Source: Morinoia aosen
Taxonomy: Eukaryota; Arthropoda; Malacostraca; Amphipoda; Talitridae
Assembly: GCA_030386875.1 (NCBI GenBank)
Contig: CM059575.1
Location: 52,420,859-52,484,858, forward strand
Direction: 5' to 3'
DNA: 64,000 nt
Shown here: one piece after another, positions 1-11,509 of the stretch
How positions within the stretch are numbered: position 1 is the stretch's first letter
Layout: every line of letters begins with the position of its first letter
Program-made: the position numbers and the translations under genes
The notes under the pieces: generated by a model
The model's database searches: none
Told to the model about the DNA's origin: nothing
What the model saw: only the letters and a program-made list of their open reading frames with translations

Positions 1-223
1 GCCTGGCGCTGATCTTGAGTGATTCCGGAACGACTTCGCATGCTCCGATTGCGGGTGCTTTCAGCTATGAGGGCAGCATCAAAGTTAGGCTCCACCGAAA
101 CAGTCCCATCTCTACTGAGGCGGAGAATATTTTGGTACACTAATTCTAGTTCCAATTGTTTTTTGATCGGGTCAAAACGGCTACTTGTGTGATAATTCCA
201 ACCCAGGTTTAAAATACTTTTAA
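1..223. other. Unassigned sequence left of the Penelope-like fragment
   Basis: No open frame, terminal repeat or recognisable protein similarity is visible. A stop codon at 221-223 closes the reading frame of the downstream Penelope-like fragment. Confidence 0.4.
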
Positions 224-991
224 TTTACTATTAATTATGATTGTGAAGCTCCACAGACTTACAAGGAAGGTGTAATTTCTACATTATTGAATAGAGCCTA
301 CAAAGTGTGCAGTAGTTGGGCAAATTTTCACATAGAAGTACTTAGAATAAAACGGTTACTGGTAAACAATAATTTCCCTAATACCCTTGTTGACTGCAAA
401 ATTAATAATTTTTTGAGTAGAATAGTAAACGGTTATAACCATGCTAATGCATGTTCCAGTTACGTCAAGATTTTTTACGAAAATCAAATGCACCCTAACT
501 ACAAAATAGATGAAAGAGTCTTTAAGAATATAATACGCACTTTTGTCAAGCCTGTTGATAGTAATAACAGACTAAAAATTTTTATTTATTACAAAAATCG
601 CAAAATCAGTAACCTTGTTGTGAAAAACAATATTTCAATGCCTGCGGTCAGGGATCTAGATAGGGCCAATGTAATTTATCAATTTAAATGTATGAGGAGA
701 GAATGTATGTCTCTCAACAACTGTTACATTGGCTTGACTAGAATGACCCTTAAGCAGCGGTTAAATGCACATAAGTATCAAGGCTCAATTTTTAACCATT
801 TCCGTATTCATCACAGCTCCAAGCCCTCTAATGAAGATCTCTATCCAGCTACTAAAGTATTGTATAATGTCCGTAAAAAACAGCATATTCACATTATTGA
901 AGCCTTACATATCCATAAACTCAAACCTTCCCTCAATGAAAATATGAATGATTTTTTTGCTCTGAAATTGTTTAAAAGAACCGCGCCGTAA
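224..991 (+). pseudogene. Penelope-like retroelement, 3' fragment with GIY-YIG endonuclease
   Basis: One frame is open from 224 to the stop at 989-991. There is no credible ATG near its start, so it is a 5'-truncated copy rather than a gene with its own start. The first part (TYKEGVISTLLNRAYKVCSS, then HIEVLRIKRLL) resembles the region after the reverse transcriptase core of Penelope-like elements. Near residue 150 of the open frame comes VIYQFKC, a Cys-containing linker, then NCYIGLTRMTLKQRLNAHK and a later FNHF segment. This is the layout of the Penelope GIY-YIG endonuclease, with CYIGLT standing for the YIG motif and a conserved Arg and His after it. In the family this domain nicks target DNA for target-primed insertion. 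The catalytic reverse transcriptase motifs are absent, so this copy cannot move by itself. No terminal repeat was found. Confidence 0.72.
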
Positions 992-1661
992 ATTGTTGGA
1001 ACAATCGTTGCAGTCCACCATTTCGCTCTATTCTTCGGCTAAGTGAACATGTGTTGAGAAAGTTAGTCTTGGTATTTTACATTCATGTGTTTTTTGCATT
1101 AATTTTATTAATGGTCTTTGTTTTTGCCTGTATGATTGTTTCAATTCTATTGAGTGACCAGTTTTCTTTTCATCTTTTCAGCCTGATGATGATGCCAGTG
1201 GCATTGAAACGTTGCATTTTACCTATTGACTATAGTGTGATTTTGTAAAATGATAAGCAATTTGCTGAGAATTTTAACACGTAACGAACTTCAAATAAAA
1301 AAGTTACAGACTTTAAATGCAAATACCACAAAGTCGGTTGCTTTTTTCCCTGAAATAATTCGGCCGTTCTAACTTATAGCATTCCATGAGCTATTGAACT
1401 TGAACCCACGTAGCTTCGGAGAAGACAACGTGAGAACTGGGTTTTCGGCAGCCAATGTGAACGGTGTTTCAACTCGTGACAAAAGAAGATGTACTTTCTG
1501 AGAACAAACCAAGCCTAAATATAACTAGACTTGTGGTTCTTTTGGCACTTTTGTGTCAGTCATATGCTCATTCGATTATAAAGTGAACAGTTGCCACTCA
1601 GAAGCTGTTAAGCACAGATACTGAGACACTTCGTTCGCACAACCTCCCACCGATTAGAAGG
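992..1661. other. Unassigned AT-rich spacer
   Basis: The 65-residue open frame at 1051-1248 is low-complexity and hydrophobic, with no recognisable motif. The end of the Penelope-like fragment may continue here as untranslated sequence. Nothing else was seen. Confidence 0.35.
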
Positions 1662-1669
1662 CGCAACTG

Positions 1670-3427
1670 CAGTGTTGCCAACTCCACTGGACCAAAAACC
1701 GCCAGAAAGTTCATAAAAAAACGCTAGAAACCGCTAGATATTAATTACATTCCGCTAAAATTCCCGCTAACCCATTTTAGACATTTTATTACGAAAAACA
1801 AAGTTAATACCCATTGTTTTGCAAGAGCATATCATTGGTATAATATATTGAATGACATATGACCTTTAAAATTACCGTTTTCATTCATCAGGTTCAGGTT
1901 CCAAATCAGTACTGAAACTCGGGGTTTAGTCGGTTGAAGAAATTGGATATGCTTCTGAAGTTCCAATTTTTTGAAGAACACTTCTTGGTTTTTGATAAGT
2001 TGAGCTACTTATTTGGTAAGAAGATAAATATGTCACAGAGTATTTCTTCTTTGATTCTGTTATTTGGAAATGCGATTTCAAATCAATCCCTTGTGCTAAA
2101 ATTTTACGAACCGCACATTCGATCGAGAGCCCCCTTGTCTGACCGACTGCAGGTATTTTAATGAGAGAATTTCCGTCAATAATTTTTACGTACAGTTTTT
2201 GGTAGGATATTCGTTTTGATGGTGATACAGAAAATCACGTGTATGTTTCAGATGAAAAAGTTTAAAATTTCGAGGTAGAAATTAAAATGCTGCATGACAT
2301 ACAGCAAGCTGCTACAAATGACACACACTTCTAAATTGTATTAGAGAAGGAACTTCTTTTTCCAGCTTTTGATACTCTTTATTGGTTACACCAACCATGA
2401 CACTGGCATTGTCAGTGTCCATTGCTACAATTTTACCAATATCAAGTATTGTACTTTTCAACTCGCCTTTTAGTGCATCCCCATTAGACTTGGCATTACA
2501 AGTTTTCGATTTTACAAGATTTAGATAAGTTGAAAGGACTTAATAATATAAAGCATTTTATGAATTTTTATGTCATATGATTCTTCTAGTAGACTGTACT
2601 TGCCCTCACCAACATCACCCAGCAGATCATTCTGAAAATGAGGACTTTGAACTTTTCTGATAATCTCTGAGCATCTTATTTTGTGCATCTTTAATTGGGA
2701 CGTTACCTTACTGCCACCGATTGTGGACTTCAACATATCTATCAGATGATCACAATTTTCATTGGTCGAATGGCAAGTTAAATTAAATGCAAGAATGGCT
2801 TCCTGTAATGTAGTTCCGTTACATTTTTGGATAATAACGCGAGCTATATCTGTCGCTGAAGCACCTCTCTTATTAACATGTTTCTTAAATTTACTGTGGC
2901 TAACTAAGTCACTTTATTTGCCATTTAAATGTATTTTGCACAGGCTACAGTGCGCCTTTGACAAATCACTATTCACCTCTTAAACATATTTGCACGCGTC
3001 TTTGCTACGAACAGGCAACACTTACTTTTTTAGAGTACGGCGCGTCACCCGATGCTGGTATTGGCGCCCCAGGCAACACAACGTATCCACACTCGAGCGG
3101 TTGCCCGTGGCAGGCGTGGTAGCGTGACTAATGCGGTGTCGGCTTGCACAAGCAGTTGCTCAACATTGGACGCGTATCGAACGAGAAAAAATCTGGATTG
3201 AACTAGTGCGCTTCGCCAAACTGAATGTGAAAGCTCTACGCGGTTTACAACACAAATACATTTTACATAACACATAAAATCTTCAATAAAAATACCGCTA
3301 GAAAAAAGCTAGACGCTATGAAAAATACGCTAGATTTCCCGCTAGCCGCTAGATGCCATTTTCATACCGCTAGGTGCATCATAAAACCGCTAGATCTAGC
3401 GGGAAAACCGCTAGATTGGCAACACTG
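1670..3427 (-). mobile_element. hAT element 1, internally deleted
   Basis: The ends are inverted copies of CAGTGTTGCCAA, and both sides carry the same 8-bp TSD, CGCAACTG (1662-1669 and 3428-3435). An 8-bp TSD with a CAGNG-type terminus is the hAT signature. The right-hand subterminal region (about 3290-3420) holds many copies of CTAGCGG in both orientations, and a few lie near 1715-1760. Such arrays are usually transposase-binding sites. At 1,758 bp it is shorter than an autonomous hAT, and the transposase remnant covers only the N-terminal part, so a large internal deletion is inferred. The terminus resembles that of hAT element 2 at 52589 (CAGGGTTGCCAGAT). Confidence 0.85.
2280..2993 (-). 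pseudogene. hAT transposase remnant (BED finger and start of catalytic domain)
   Basis: Read on the minus strand, the frame begins with a BED-type zinc finger pattern, HCSLCKIHLNGK followed about 16 residues later by HSKFKKHV. It continues through TTLQEAILAFNLTCHSTN and ends with DTDNASVMVGVTNKEYQKL and RSVCHL, the block around the first catalytic Asp in the ZMYM6/KIAA1586-like hAT group. In-frame stops interrupt it after NGK, after KSFQLI and after VCHL. The dimerisation (hATC) domain is missing. It is non-coding today. Element 2 at the right edge of the window keeps the opposite, C-terminal half of a related protein. Confidence 0.75.
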
Positions 3428-3435
3428 CGCAACTG

Positions 3436-4019
3436 ACCGCGTTCACTCTTCCGAGTCTTCTCTACTCCGCGACACTCGCTGTGGCTTTTATTCACAAATG
3501 CGTATAGAGCACGGAAATCAAGGCCATCCCGCTGCTTGTCTGACATCTGTCGTGATGATAAACAAGTGAGCTTGAGAGATGCCCACAGTCGTGGTGCGGG
3601 CGATAAAAAAGTTCCTCAACTATCAGTGTTATAAATATCGTTGAATAGGTTGTCCAACTTAATGTTTTTACAAAAAATCAAGCGGAAGAAAGCTATGAAT
3701 ATTTAGAGAAAAATCGTGGAAAGAATTTCAAAGAATCTACGCCGTCATAGCGGCACTGCCAACTGCATAAGTTATTAAAAATTTGTTTATGCAGATAATA
3801 TCGGCTAAAAAATTGTAACTTCTCAGCAAAATGAATACGACTATATTCAAAAATATTTTAGACCTCTGGTAGCACTGATTACATTTTCAGTCGATTTAGA
3901 ATAGAATATGTAGATATATTCTTAAAACTGGCTTTCCCGCGAATAAAATTCAAAATGCATTAAAAACCAATACTTTTTAAAAATTGACATCAACTTCGTT
4001 GGAAATAAAATAGTTTTCT
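3436..4019. other. Unassigned spacer
   Basis: AT-rich sequence between the hAT element and a decayed LTR. No open frame or repeat structure was recognised. Confidence 0.35.
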
Positions 4020-4765
4020 TGTCACGAGAGATGGTCCCGCCTCCTTATTAATTTGCATTAATAAGGAAATCAGGTTCTCGGAATAGAGGGATTGGCATAC
4101 CTCCATGAAATTGTTAAATACACAAGAAAATGTGAGAAATTACGGGATAACCACAAATGCACATATGGTTAAAGTCAATAAACATATACTAAAACAGGGA
4201 CGGTACTCACCGATGAGTAAGGACACGACTTACGCCAGCGCGTTTCTGTATAGATGAGCTGCCTTTACGTTGACGGGTATTTAGATACTCCATATGAATT
4301 TAGCATGATTTTATGATTACGGCAGAGATAATACAACCCGTTACGAGGCTAACACACAATAGACATTGCATAAAAAATAGCGTAAATAAACATGTCTCAA
4401 ACAGCCTACCCTCTACAACACTCCAACCCTGCTAACCGAATTGAGAAATTGTACGTGCCTAATTGAAATCCTATTCTGGTTAATCCCGGGCCGGCCAGCC
4501 AATTCCCTCACTTTTCCCACACATAAAACATGACAGAATACCCCTTATTTATTGTTGCGTTCAGCAGTACAAGATGTGGTCATAACGTTCGTTCACAAGC
4601 TCCTTCTCACAAGCACAGCTTCAGCTTAGTTTCCATGAGCTATTCACAGTTCAAAAAAAAGGATATGACGACCGCCTCCCAAATCTCCACTTCTGACTTC
4701 TAGCACGTAACCTTCCATTCAAGTCAGACATCTGCGACGACCGCCCTGCCTGCAAATAATTTATC
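4020..4765 (-). repeat. Decayed LTR of the Gypsy-2 family, minus orientation
   Basis: The left edge TGTCACGAGAGA is the reverse complement of the 3' end of the Gypsy-2 LTR (TCTCGTGACA). Moving right, blocks match that LTR in the same order: the ACCTGAT and CGAGAACC region near 4070, CACCGATGA near 4208, CGACTTACGC near 4228, GGCTGGCCGGCC near 4490, and ATGACCACATCTTGTACTGC (minus strand) near 4575. The right boundary is not resolved, and no TSD was identified. It is the most divergent of the four LTRs of this family in the window and probably the oldest. Confidence 0.6.
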
Positions 4766-5095
4766 ACCTCGTTACTTCTTTTAATCACCAAAATTGTGCT
4801 CAAAAATATTTTAATCTTTACCTCAATAATGACATTAAATTTCCATGACATTTATTTCAAAAATATCTTTTCAAAAGGAAACTGCATGTCTTATGAACCA
4901 AAACAATTATTACCCTCCCGACTGACGTCGAAACTTAGTACTTCATTTACTGCAAAGTCTGGTTACGATGTTTTCATTTCTGAAAAAATAAACGTGACAT
5001 TTTTAATCTCATTTTTAATCTACGGGCTCAAAAAAACTTATTCAACTTCCTCTATTCGCAAAATATATTAATATTTTCACCTACATTTTTCAGAA
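4766..5095. other. Unassigned AT-rich sequence
   Basis: May include the decayed outer part of the adjacent LTR. The short open frame at 4796-5071 has no recognisable motif. Confidence 0.3.
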
Positions 5096-5099
5096 AGTG

Positions 5100-6838
5100 T
5101 GTTATGGAGCCTTCTCGATGTCATTCTTTCTTTCTATTCATCTTTTAGCTCTCTTTTGACGGTTGTGATTGAGGATCACTTTCTTATATTTTTGTTAGCC
5201 AGAGATAAGCTGGGACTTTTCAACGTCCACGAATTTAATTAATGAATGAGCGGCAAATTAAATGAGCGGCAAATTGGTAGCGTGGAATTAGTATAAATTA
5301 GTAGCATGGAATATTTCTCTCCACAGATAATGATAACTCATCTTCCTAACCAGCAGGAAATTATACACAAAGGCACATCGACATTTATTCCCTAATCTCG
5401 TCACAAAAGGTTATCGTTCTAAAGTAAAGAAAGTCTAACGCACTAAATTACCCTTCGATTGATATTGAAGACAAAACATAAGATATGCTGAAGGCATGAC
5501 GATATAAATGAATGCTTAAGGCATAATACCGATAATCCTACGCCCAGAAGGGAGGCAATGAGGATGTCACCTAAGGGACATATGATATGGTGGACTTATC
5601 TTTGTTTCGAAATCCGGAAGATGGCTATATCGTGTGTACGCCGAGACATTTATCAATTACTTTAATTTAACCCTTTCGGTACGATAATTCAAATTGTTTG
5701 GGTAAAAACTTCCTGGGGAAAAAGTTGTCATTACCCTGAATTGTCAGTGAAATTGTCCTAGTGTGGTGCTTTTAGCTTAAGTAAGTGCCTTCTTCATTAT
5801 TTTAATTTTAAAAATTTTTTGAATCTGTGAAGCTCGATGCTTGGCGACAGAAATTTTTGATGTTGAAAATAAAGTTTTCGTATTTACGAAGAAATTATTT
5901 ATACGTTTTTGCCCGAATTTACCAAAAATCAACAAAGTTCAGAAAAAACTTGCTCAAGTTAAATGGAAAGGGTATTGAATATGTTGCTCGGGTCCTGTAG
6001 CATGAACTTACGCGTGCTACAGGGTCCTATGGTAATTACAGGGGCCTATGGTAACCTATGGTAATTTACGCGTGCAGGTTTCTGGAATTGTTTAAAAACT
6101 AGTTTAATGAATGTTTGTAATTTCCCTAATTTTGTTATTACTCCAAAATATTCCCTCACTAGTTAGATTAGTTTAAAACTAGGTTAGATGCCCTAAACTG
6201 GAAGCACTAGCCAACTTGGCACTGGAGTAGCCGTCAGTACCGAAAGGGTTAACAGGTATGAGGAATCACTAGCAGTACACATTTCAAAGGAGAAACAATG
6301 CCTAGCCCGAAGGCAGGCGTTCAAGATGTGTTAAGGCGTTCTTTCTCTGAGGGAGGTCTCGGACGTACTGACTCTTGCGCTGGGAGCTTACCCTCTCGGT
6401 CGTTCGGCGTCACGCCCTTCTCAAAGCGGTAGCTTACATTGTAATCTCAATACAGATTATTCCTCAATCAAGCGATTATGTACGACTCTAGCGTATCGAA
6501 TTATATAAGCAAAGGGAAACATTAATTCTCGCTAACCGCACAAATGATCTAATTAACATGGGCTATTGAATAATGACAGAAATAACAGTGAAGAATCTCT
6601 CTTGTGTCGGCATTCGGCAGCTCCTTCAGTCCGTTGACGTCTTTGCTTCTTCCGCGATCTCGGAGTCGACGTAGAGGAGATATAAAGGGGAAGAAGAATA
6701 ACTACTTAGAACGATTCGCGAAGTCTGATAACTGTTTCTGCGGCATACGACGTCTCCCTTCGGCTGCTTTGGATCATTCTGAATATATAGAGGCGTCCCT
6801 CGTTCTGAAGATCCTTACGTTGTGATAAGATCACAACA
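5100..6838 (-). repeat. 3' LTR of the non-autonomous element, with MITE insertion
   Basis: On the plus strand it starts TGTTATGGAGCC and ends GATCACAACA. It matches 10349-11505 along its whole length apart from the MITE at 5671-6248. A TATATAA-like box on the minus strand lies near 6497. Confidence 0.87.
5671..6248. mobile_element. TTAA-target MITE (piggyBac-like), 578 bp
   Basis: Terminal inverted repeats CCCTTTCGGTAC are flanked by TTAA on both sides (5667-5670 and 6249-6252). The twin LTR at 10916-10919 has the same flanking bases with a single TTAA and no insert, so it acts as an empty site and fixes both the boundaries and the duplication. No open frame is present, so it is non-autonomous. 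TTAA duplication and a CCCTTT terminus are typical of piggyBac-mobilised MITEs. Confidence 0.92.
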
Positions 6839-6850
6839 AAATCCCCCTTT
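6839..6850 (-). other. Polypurine tract of the non-autonomous LTR element
   Basis: Minus strand AAAGGGGGATTT directly abuts the first base of the 3' LTR. In LTR elements this tract primes plus-strand DNA synthesis. Confidence 0.75.
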
Positions 6851-8560
6851 GTTGGCGATGAAGACGATCTCCTGATCGTTGACTTTCTCTACAGCTTTTG
6901 CGTGCCGTGGTAGAGGAAAACGTTGATAAGTCGGATCCTTTCTTTTTTTAATATCCACGCAATCCAGCTGTGATGATTTTACGGCAGTGCTTACTGAATT
7001 CGTACATGTAACGTACTCTGAATCGAAGTCCCCCGACAAGGCTACGTTCTCCGTACGTTTTTGGCAAACGATGTTCACCGCAGAACGAAGCGACGACTTC
7101 TTCAGCTCGCAGGATACCTCTAGAAGATATCCAATGAAATAAAAATTTCATTAAAGGACACGGGACAATTAAAGTCTCGGTCGCCGTGATCATACATCAG
7201 CAGCATCCCTAAGGAAAGATTTTTTATTCGTCTTCGCAATCCCTGTTTTTTGAGAATGTCATTTTAACCGCGCCTTATCATACACGATTTTTCTTCGCAA
7301 TGGGGTTTGATTTTTGAGTCCTGAAGACTTCTTTTAAACAGCCACGAAGACACGCCGATGTCGCAAGAAGATCATCAAAATCTTTGTAGTTGTAGTTCAT
7401 TTCGTTGTTCATGATGCGCTGGTATATCCCGGAGCTTCGTCGTAGTCGTGTTCCTTCTTCTTCTTGCCGATGTTATCTCCACTCAGGTTCCGTGATTCGA
7501 AATATCCTCCCAGAAAATTTTAAAGTAGTTGACCCAGTCAACTGGCGGACGGTTTTCTTTCATCGTTTTCCTCGAGGTCGCGCGTTGAGCTCAGACTGTT
7601 CTTGTTGCCGAAGTGTCGTTGAGCAGTGCTCTGGCGGGCAATTTTCTACGACGTTTTCTCCGCGTCCGTGCGTTGAGCTCGTCGGCGCGTTGTTGATGTT
7701 GTTGCCGCCAATGCCCCGTTGCTGCGTCGTCGCTGCCATATCCACGTCCGAGCCATGTTGACACGTAGCACGGACCACGTGAACGCGAAACCTGTCGCGA
7801 GTGTGGCGGCTCAGGCATCGAGGTAGAGAGTGGGCTGGTTGGTGTGGGGGCTGGTATTGAAGACGTACCAGTCCACCCCGTCCGCTCGCAGAGCCCACGG
7901 CATCAGCTGAAATTACCGTTATTGTTATTTATCGCTCTTGTGAATTTTATTCATTCCCAGACAAGCCACCATCACATTCAGACATATGCCCAAACATCTC
8001 GTCTCATTCCACCCTTCTGTGCTTACAAACAGGACACACATTGAGCTTAAACCTATTTCCACTGCTTGCTTATGACGTTAAACTCTAAAACATTTCGTAG
8101 AAAGAGAAAAATAGAATTTCCCTGGTGGTACATTCACGTTGAGCATGTCTAGTGACAAAGCACTCCTGCGATCAGATTAATATCAAGGGTGTTTTCACCA
8201 TGATCGAATTTTAAATTCGTTACAAACTCCATTTTCCAGATGACGAGATATTTCATCATTTAAATCACATGACGCTGATATTTACGCTATCACCCGATTT
8301 CGGAGAAGTATTTTATGTGCATAAAGCGTGACTCAATACCTTTAGGTCGTGATTTGTTAACGAAAATCTTTTCTCATGACAAGTAAATTCAAATTTTTAA
8401 ATGAATGAAATTATTACACACTCACGCCATTATTTATCACATGTTTATAATACTACCTCAAATTTTAAATCATTAAGTAATTTATCCTAAATTCAAATTT
8501 ATCGAATCTTTCAGAGTAAGAGAATTGCTTATGCAAGTAGTGTTAGAAAAAAAACGGCGA
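6851..8560 (-). other. Interior of the non-autonomous LTR element, proximal part
   Basis: This is GC-richer than its surroundings. Minus-strand open frames of 112 residues (7560-7898), 81 (6948-7193) and 87 (6815-7078) overlap each other without a recognisable domain. The last runs through the polypurine tract into the LTR and may be a worn coding tail. None can be called a gene. A plus-strand frame at 7405-7761 overlaps the 112-residue frame, and I treat it as a shadow. Confidence 0.4.
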
Positions 8561-10260
8561 GTGTACGAAACAGAGGGAGAGAGCAAGCCGAGGATTCGAG
8601 GATTGGAGCTAGAAAGGGGGGTTGCGTGAAGGTATGGTATTTTGCAACAACAGGAACGTTGCGTCGGCTCGGGCTTGAGCGTACCCAGTCACGTCGCGAC
8701 TCCCTTCATACAGCCTTACCCCAACACACATTCCTCACTCCGAAACATCCAGGCAAACGTTCATTACAATTACATGGTTAAAACAATACATTGGAATTAA
8801 AATTGGACACGAACATCCTAATGAAATGAAATAAATCGTTCTCTGCATAATCATTTCTAATTGAATGAAATTTACTTCTAGATGAATTCCTTTAAAGTAG
8901 AATATGATTGAATTTCAAAAGATAATCTGATGAACATAATTTAAATCACTCATGAGGTCAGACTTAAGGGAATTTTTTTTTTCAATTCATCTTCCATGTC
9001 TCACTAGAGTTGGTTACGTGGCAGATTGGTAAATACTACATCATTACACCTACAACATTAACGAAACATCAAACATTCCATCAACACTTAGTTCAAAGTC
9101 CATCCTTTGAGTTTCTTAATGCGACGGCCTGGCTAACCGTTTCTCGAGGTAGAATTCGTGAAGCAAACGTTACAATTGGAACAAAGAAGAGAGAGATGGA
9201 GATGGAGAGAGAAGCAGGAGAGGGCTAGCATGCACTGGCTGCCGGATAGGGGGGCGGCGTAGAGGTTTGTTTACGAAACAAAATGAGTCCGGGCACTCGA
9301 GAACTACCCTCTACCACACAACTAGCTGGTCTTAGAATTTTCTCATCTCAACACGTATACATTCAAACAACATTCATGATGATTACATGGCAAATTTACA
9401 TGATCAAGATTATACGTTGAAGTTGCAATTTCCACACGGACATCTGAATGAAAAGGTTGCCATAGATTTAGCATCATAATATCTACGATATATATGAATT
9501 TGAATTTTTAATCATGTAAATAATTTCTGACTAAAATAAGTTTACTTCTAAAATGAATTTTCTTTTCGTGTAAATATGATTGAATTTCAAGGAGATGATT
9601 TACTGAAGGTCATTTATAAGCCGAATTAGAAGAAAATTTCAATTTATGGTTTATTTTATAAATGTAAATTTTTGTGATACGGAGATTCAGAGTTTAAAAT
9701 GAATAGCACGTTCAGTACAAATCAAAACAAAATGACAAAATAGCGTCCGTTTAGAGTCATGAAAGAGAGTTACATGGTAAATTGGAGAAATTTACACGGT
9801 AAATCATAATTTTACATAATTCATTGGAGTGCAGTTATCCCGCATCGTAAATAATTGAATGATTCACGTTGTCAAATTGGCCTTTAGTAATTGAATGCTC
9901 TTGGATCAGAAGGTAAATTCATATTATCATATTCCTCACAATCAAACGATTTGACATATTAAAAGAATTGATACGTAACAATCAATGCACACCTACTAAT
10001 GGTTGTTACATGAAGTAAATTTTAATTAGTTATTAAAATAAAGTTTACACGTAAATGGTAGATTATAAAATGCATTGTAAATGATCTCACAGAAATGAAA
10101 TAGAAAGCAAAATAAACACATAGCAATAATTGGTTCACAGAAATGAATTAGAATTTTATCAAACACATACATGAAATATTAGATTATACAAACATCCTAA
10201 CGTGGAGATGAATTTATCAAGATCTGCTGGAGGTGTATTTAATTTATTTTGTTTTTGTAG
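8561..10260. repeat. Diverged tandem repeats inside the LTR element interior
   Basis: Blocks recur at a spacing of about 650 bp. For example TATGATTGAATTTCAA occurs near 8903 and 9570, each preceded by a TTTACTTCTA block. GTTACATGG and TTACATGGC blocks with long TGAATG-rich AT stretches recur around 8770, 9380 and 9770. Copies are strongly diverged. No coding capacity was seen. Confidence 0.5.
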
Positions 10261-10329
10261 GCGCGAGCGTTTCGGAGGAAAAGGGTAAGGGAATTTTAAC
10301 TCTTATTCAGAAAATAGGAATCAAAATCC

Positions 10330-10346
10330 ACTACCGCTGCTCACCA
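10330..10346 (-). other. Candidate primer-binding site of the non-autonomous LTR element
   Basis: Minus strand TGGTGAGCAGCGGTAGT starts 2 nt inside the 5' LTR. The initial TGG would pair with the CCA end of a tRNA. I could not assign the tRNA. Confidence 0.5.
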
Positions 10347-10348
10347 AT

Positions 10349-11505
10349 TGTTATGGAGCCTTCTCGATGTCATACTTTCTTTCTATTCATCTTTTAGCTC
10401 TCTTTTGACGGTTGTGATTGAGGATCACTTTCTTATATTTTTGTTAGCCAGAGATAAGCTGGGACTTTTCAACGTCCACGAATTTAATTAATGAATGAGC
10501 GGCAAATTAAATGAGCGGCAAATTGGTAGCGTGGAATTAGTATAAATTAGTAGCATGGAATATTTCTCTCCACAGATAATGATAACTCATCTTCCTAACC
10601 AGCAGGAAATTATACACAAAGGCACATCGACATTTATTCCCTAATCTCGTCACAAAAGGTTATCGTTCTAAAGTAAAGAAAGTCTAACGCACTAAATTAC
10701 CCTTCGATTGATATTGAAGACAAAACATAAGATATGCTGAAGGCATGACGATATAAATGAATGCTTAAGGCATAATACCGATAATCCTACGCCCAGAAGG
10801 GAGGCAATGAGGATGTCACCTAAGGGACATATGATATGGTGGACTTATCTTTGTTTCGAAATCCGGAAGATGGCTATATCGTGTGTACGCCGAGACATTT
10901 ATCAATTACTTTAATTTAACAGGTATGAGGAATCACTAGCAGTACACATTTCAAAGGAGAAACAATGCCTAGCCCGAAGGCAGGCGTTCAAGATGTGTTA
11001 AGGCGTTCTTTCTCTGAGGGAGGTCTCGGACGTACTGACTCTTGCGCTGGGAGCTTACCCTCTCGGTCGTTCGGCGTCACGCCCTTCTCAAAGCGGTAGC
11101 TTACATTGTAATCTCAATACAGATTATTCCTCAATCAAGCGATTATGTACGACTCTAGCGTATCGAATTATATAAGCAAAGGGAAACATTAATTCTCGCT
11201 AACCGCACAAATGATCTAATTAACATGGGCTATTGAATAATGACAGAAATAACAGTGAAGAATCTCTCTTGTGTCGGCATTCGGCAGCTCCTTCAGTCCG
11301 TTGACGTCTTTGCTTCTTCCGCGATCTCGGAGTCGACGTAGAGGAGATATAAAGGGGAAGAAGAATAACTACTTAGAACGATTCGCGAAGTCTGATAACC
11401 GTTTCTGCGGCATACGACGTCTCCCTTCGGCTGCTTTGGATCATTCTGAATATATAGAGGCGTCCCTCGTTCTGAAGATCCTTACGTTGTGATAAGATCA
11501 CAACA
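10349..11505 (-). repeat. 5' LTR of the non-autonomous element, uninterrupted
   Basis: 1,157 bp running TG to CA. This copy lacks the MITE present in the other LTR and serves as its empty site. Its minus-strand TATATAA-like box lies near 11167. Confidence 0.87.
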
Positions 11506-11509
11506 AGTG

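Larger units (their letters stand above)
5100..11505 (-). mobile_element. Non-autonomous LTR retrotransposon (large retrotransposon derivative type)
   Basis: Two near-identical LTRs (5100-6838 and 10349-11505) enclose about 3.5 kb and are flanked by the 4-bp TSD AGTG (5096-5099 and 11506-11509). Each LTR runs TG to CA. After removing a MITE and one copy of its TTAA from the left LTR, both are exactly 1,157 bp. Orientation is taken as minus because a polypurine tract touches the left LTR and a TGG-starting primer-site candidate lies 2 nt inside the right LTR. The interior has no reverse transcriptase, integrase or recognisable gag, so it would depend on an autonomous relative. Few differences between the LTRs point to a recent insertion. 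Confidence 0.85.

Noticed and set aside
7560..7898. 112-residue minus-strand frame considered as gag of the non-autonomous LTR element
   Set aside because: No zinc knuckle or capsid-like pattern, and it overlaps another frame of similar length. Left as unassigned.
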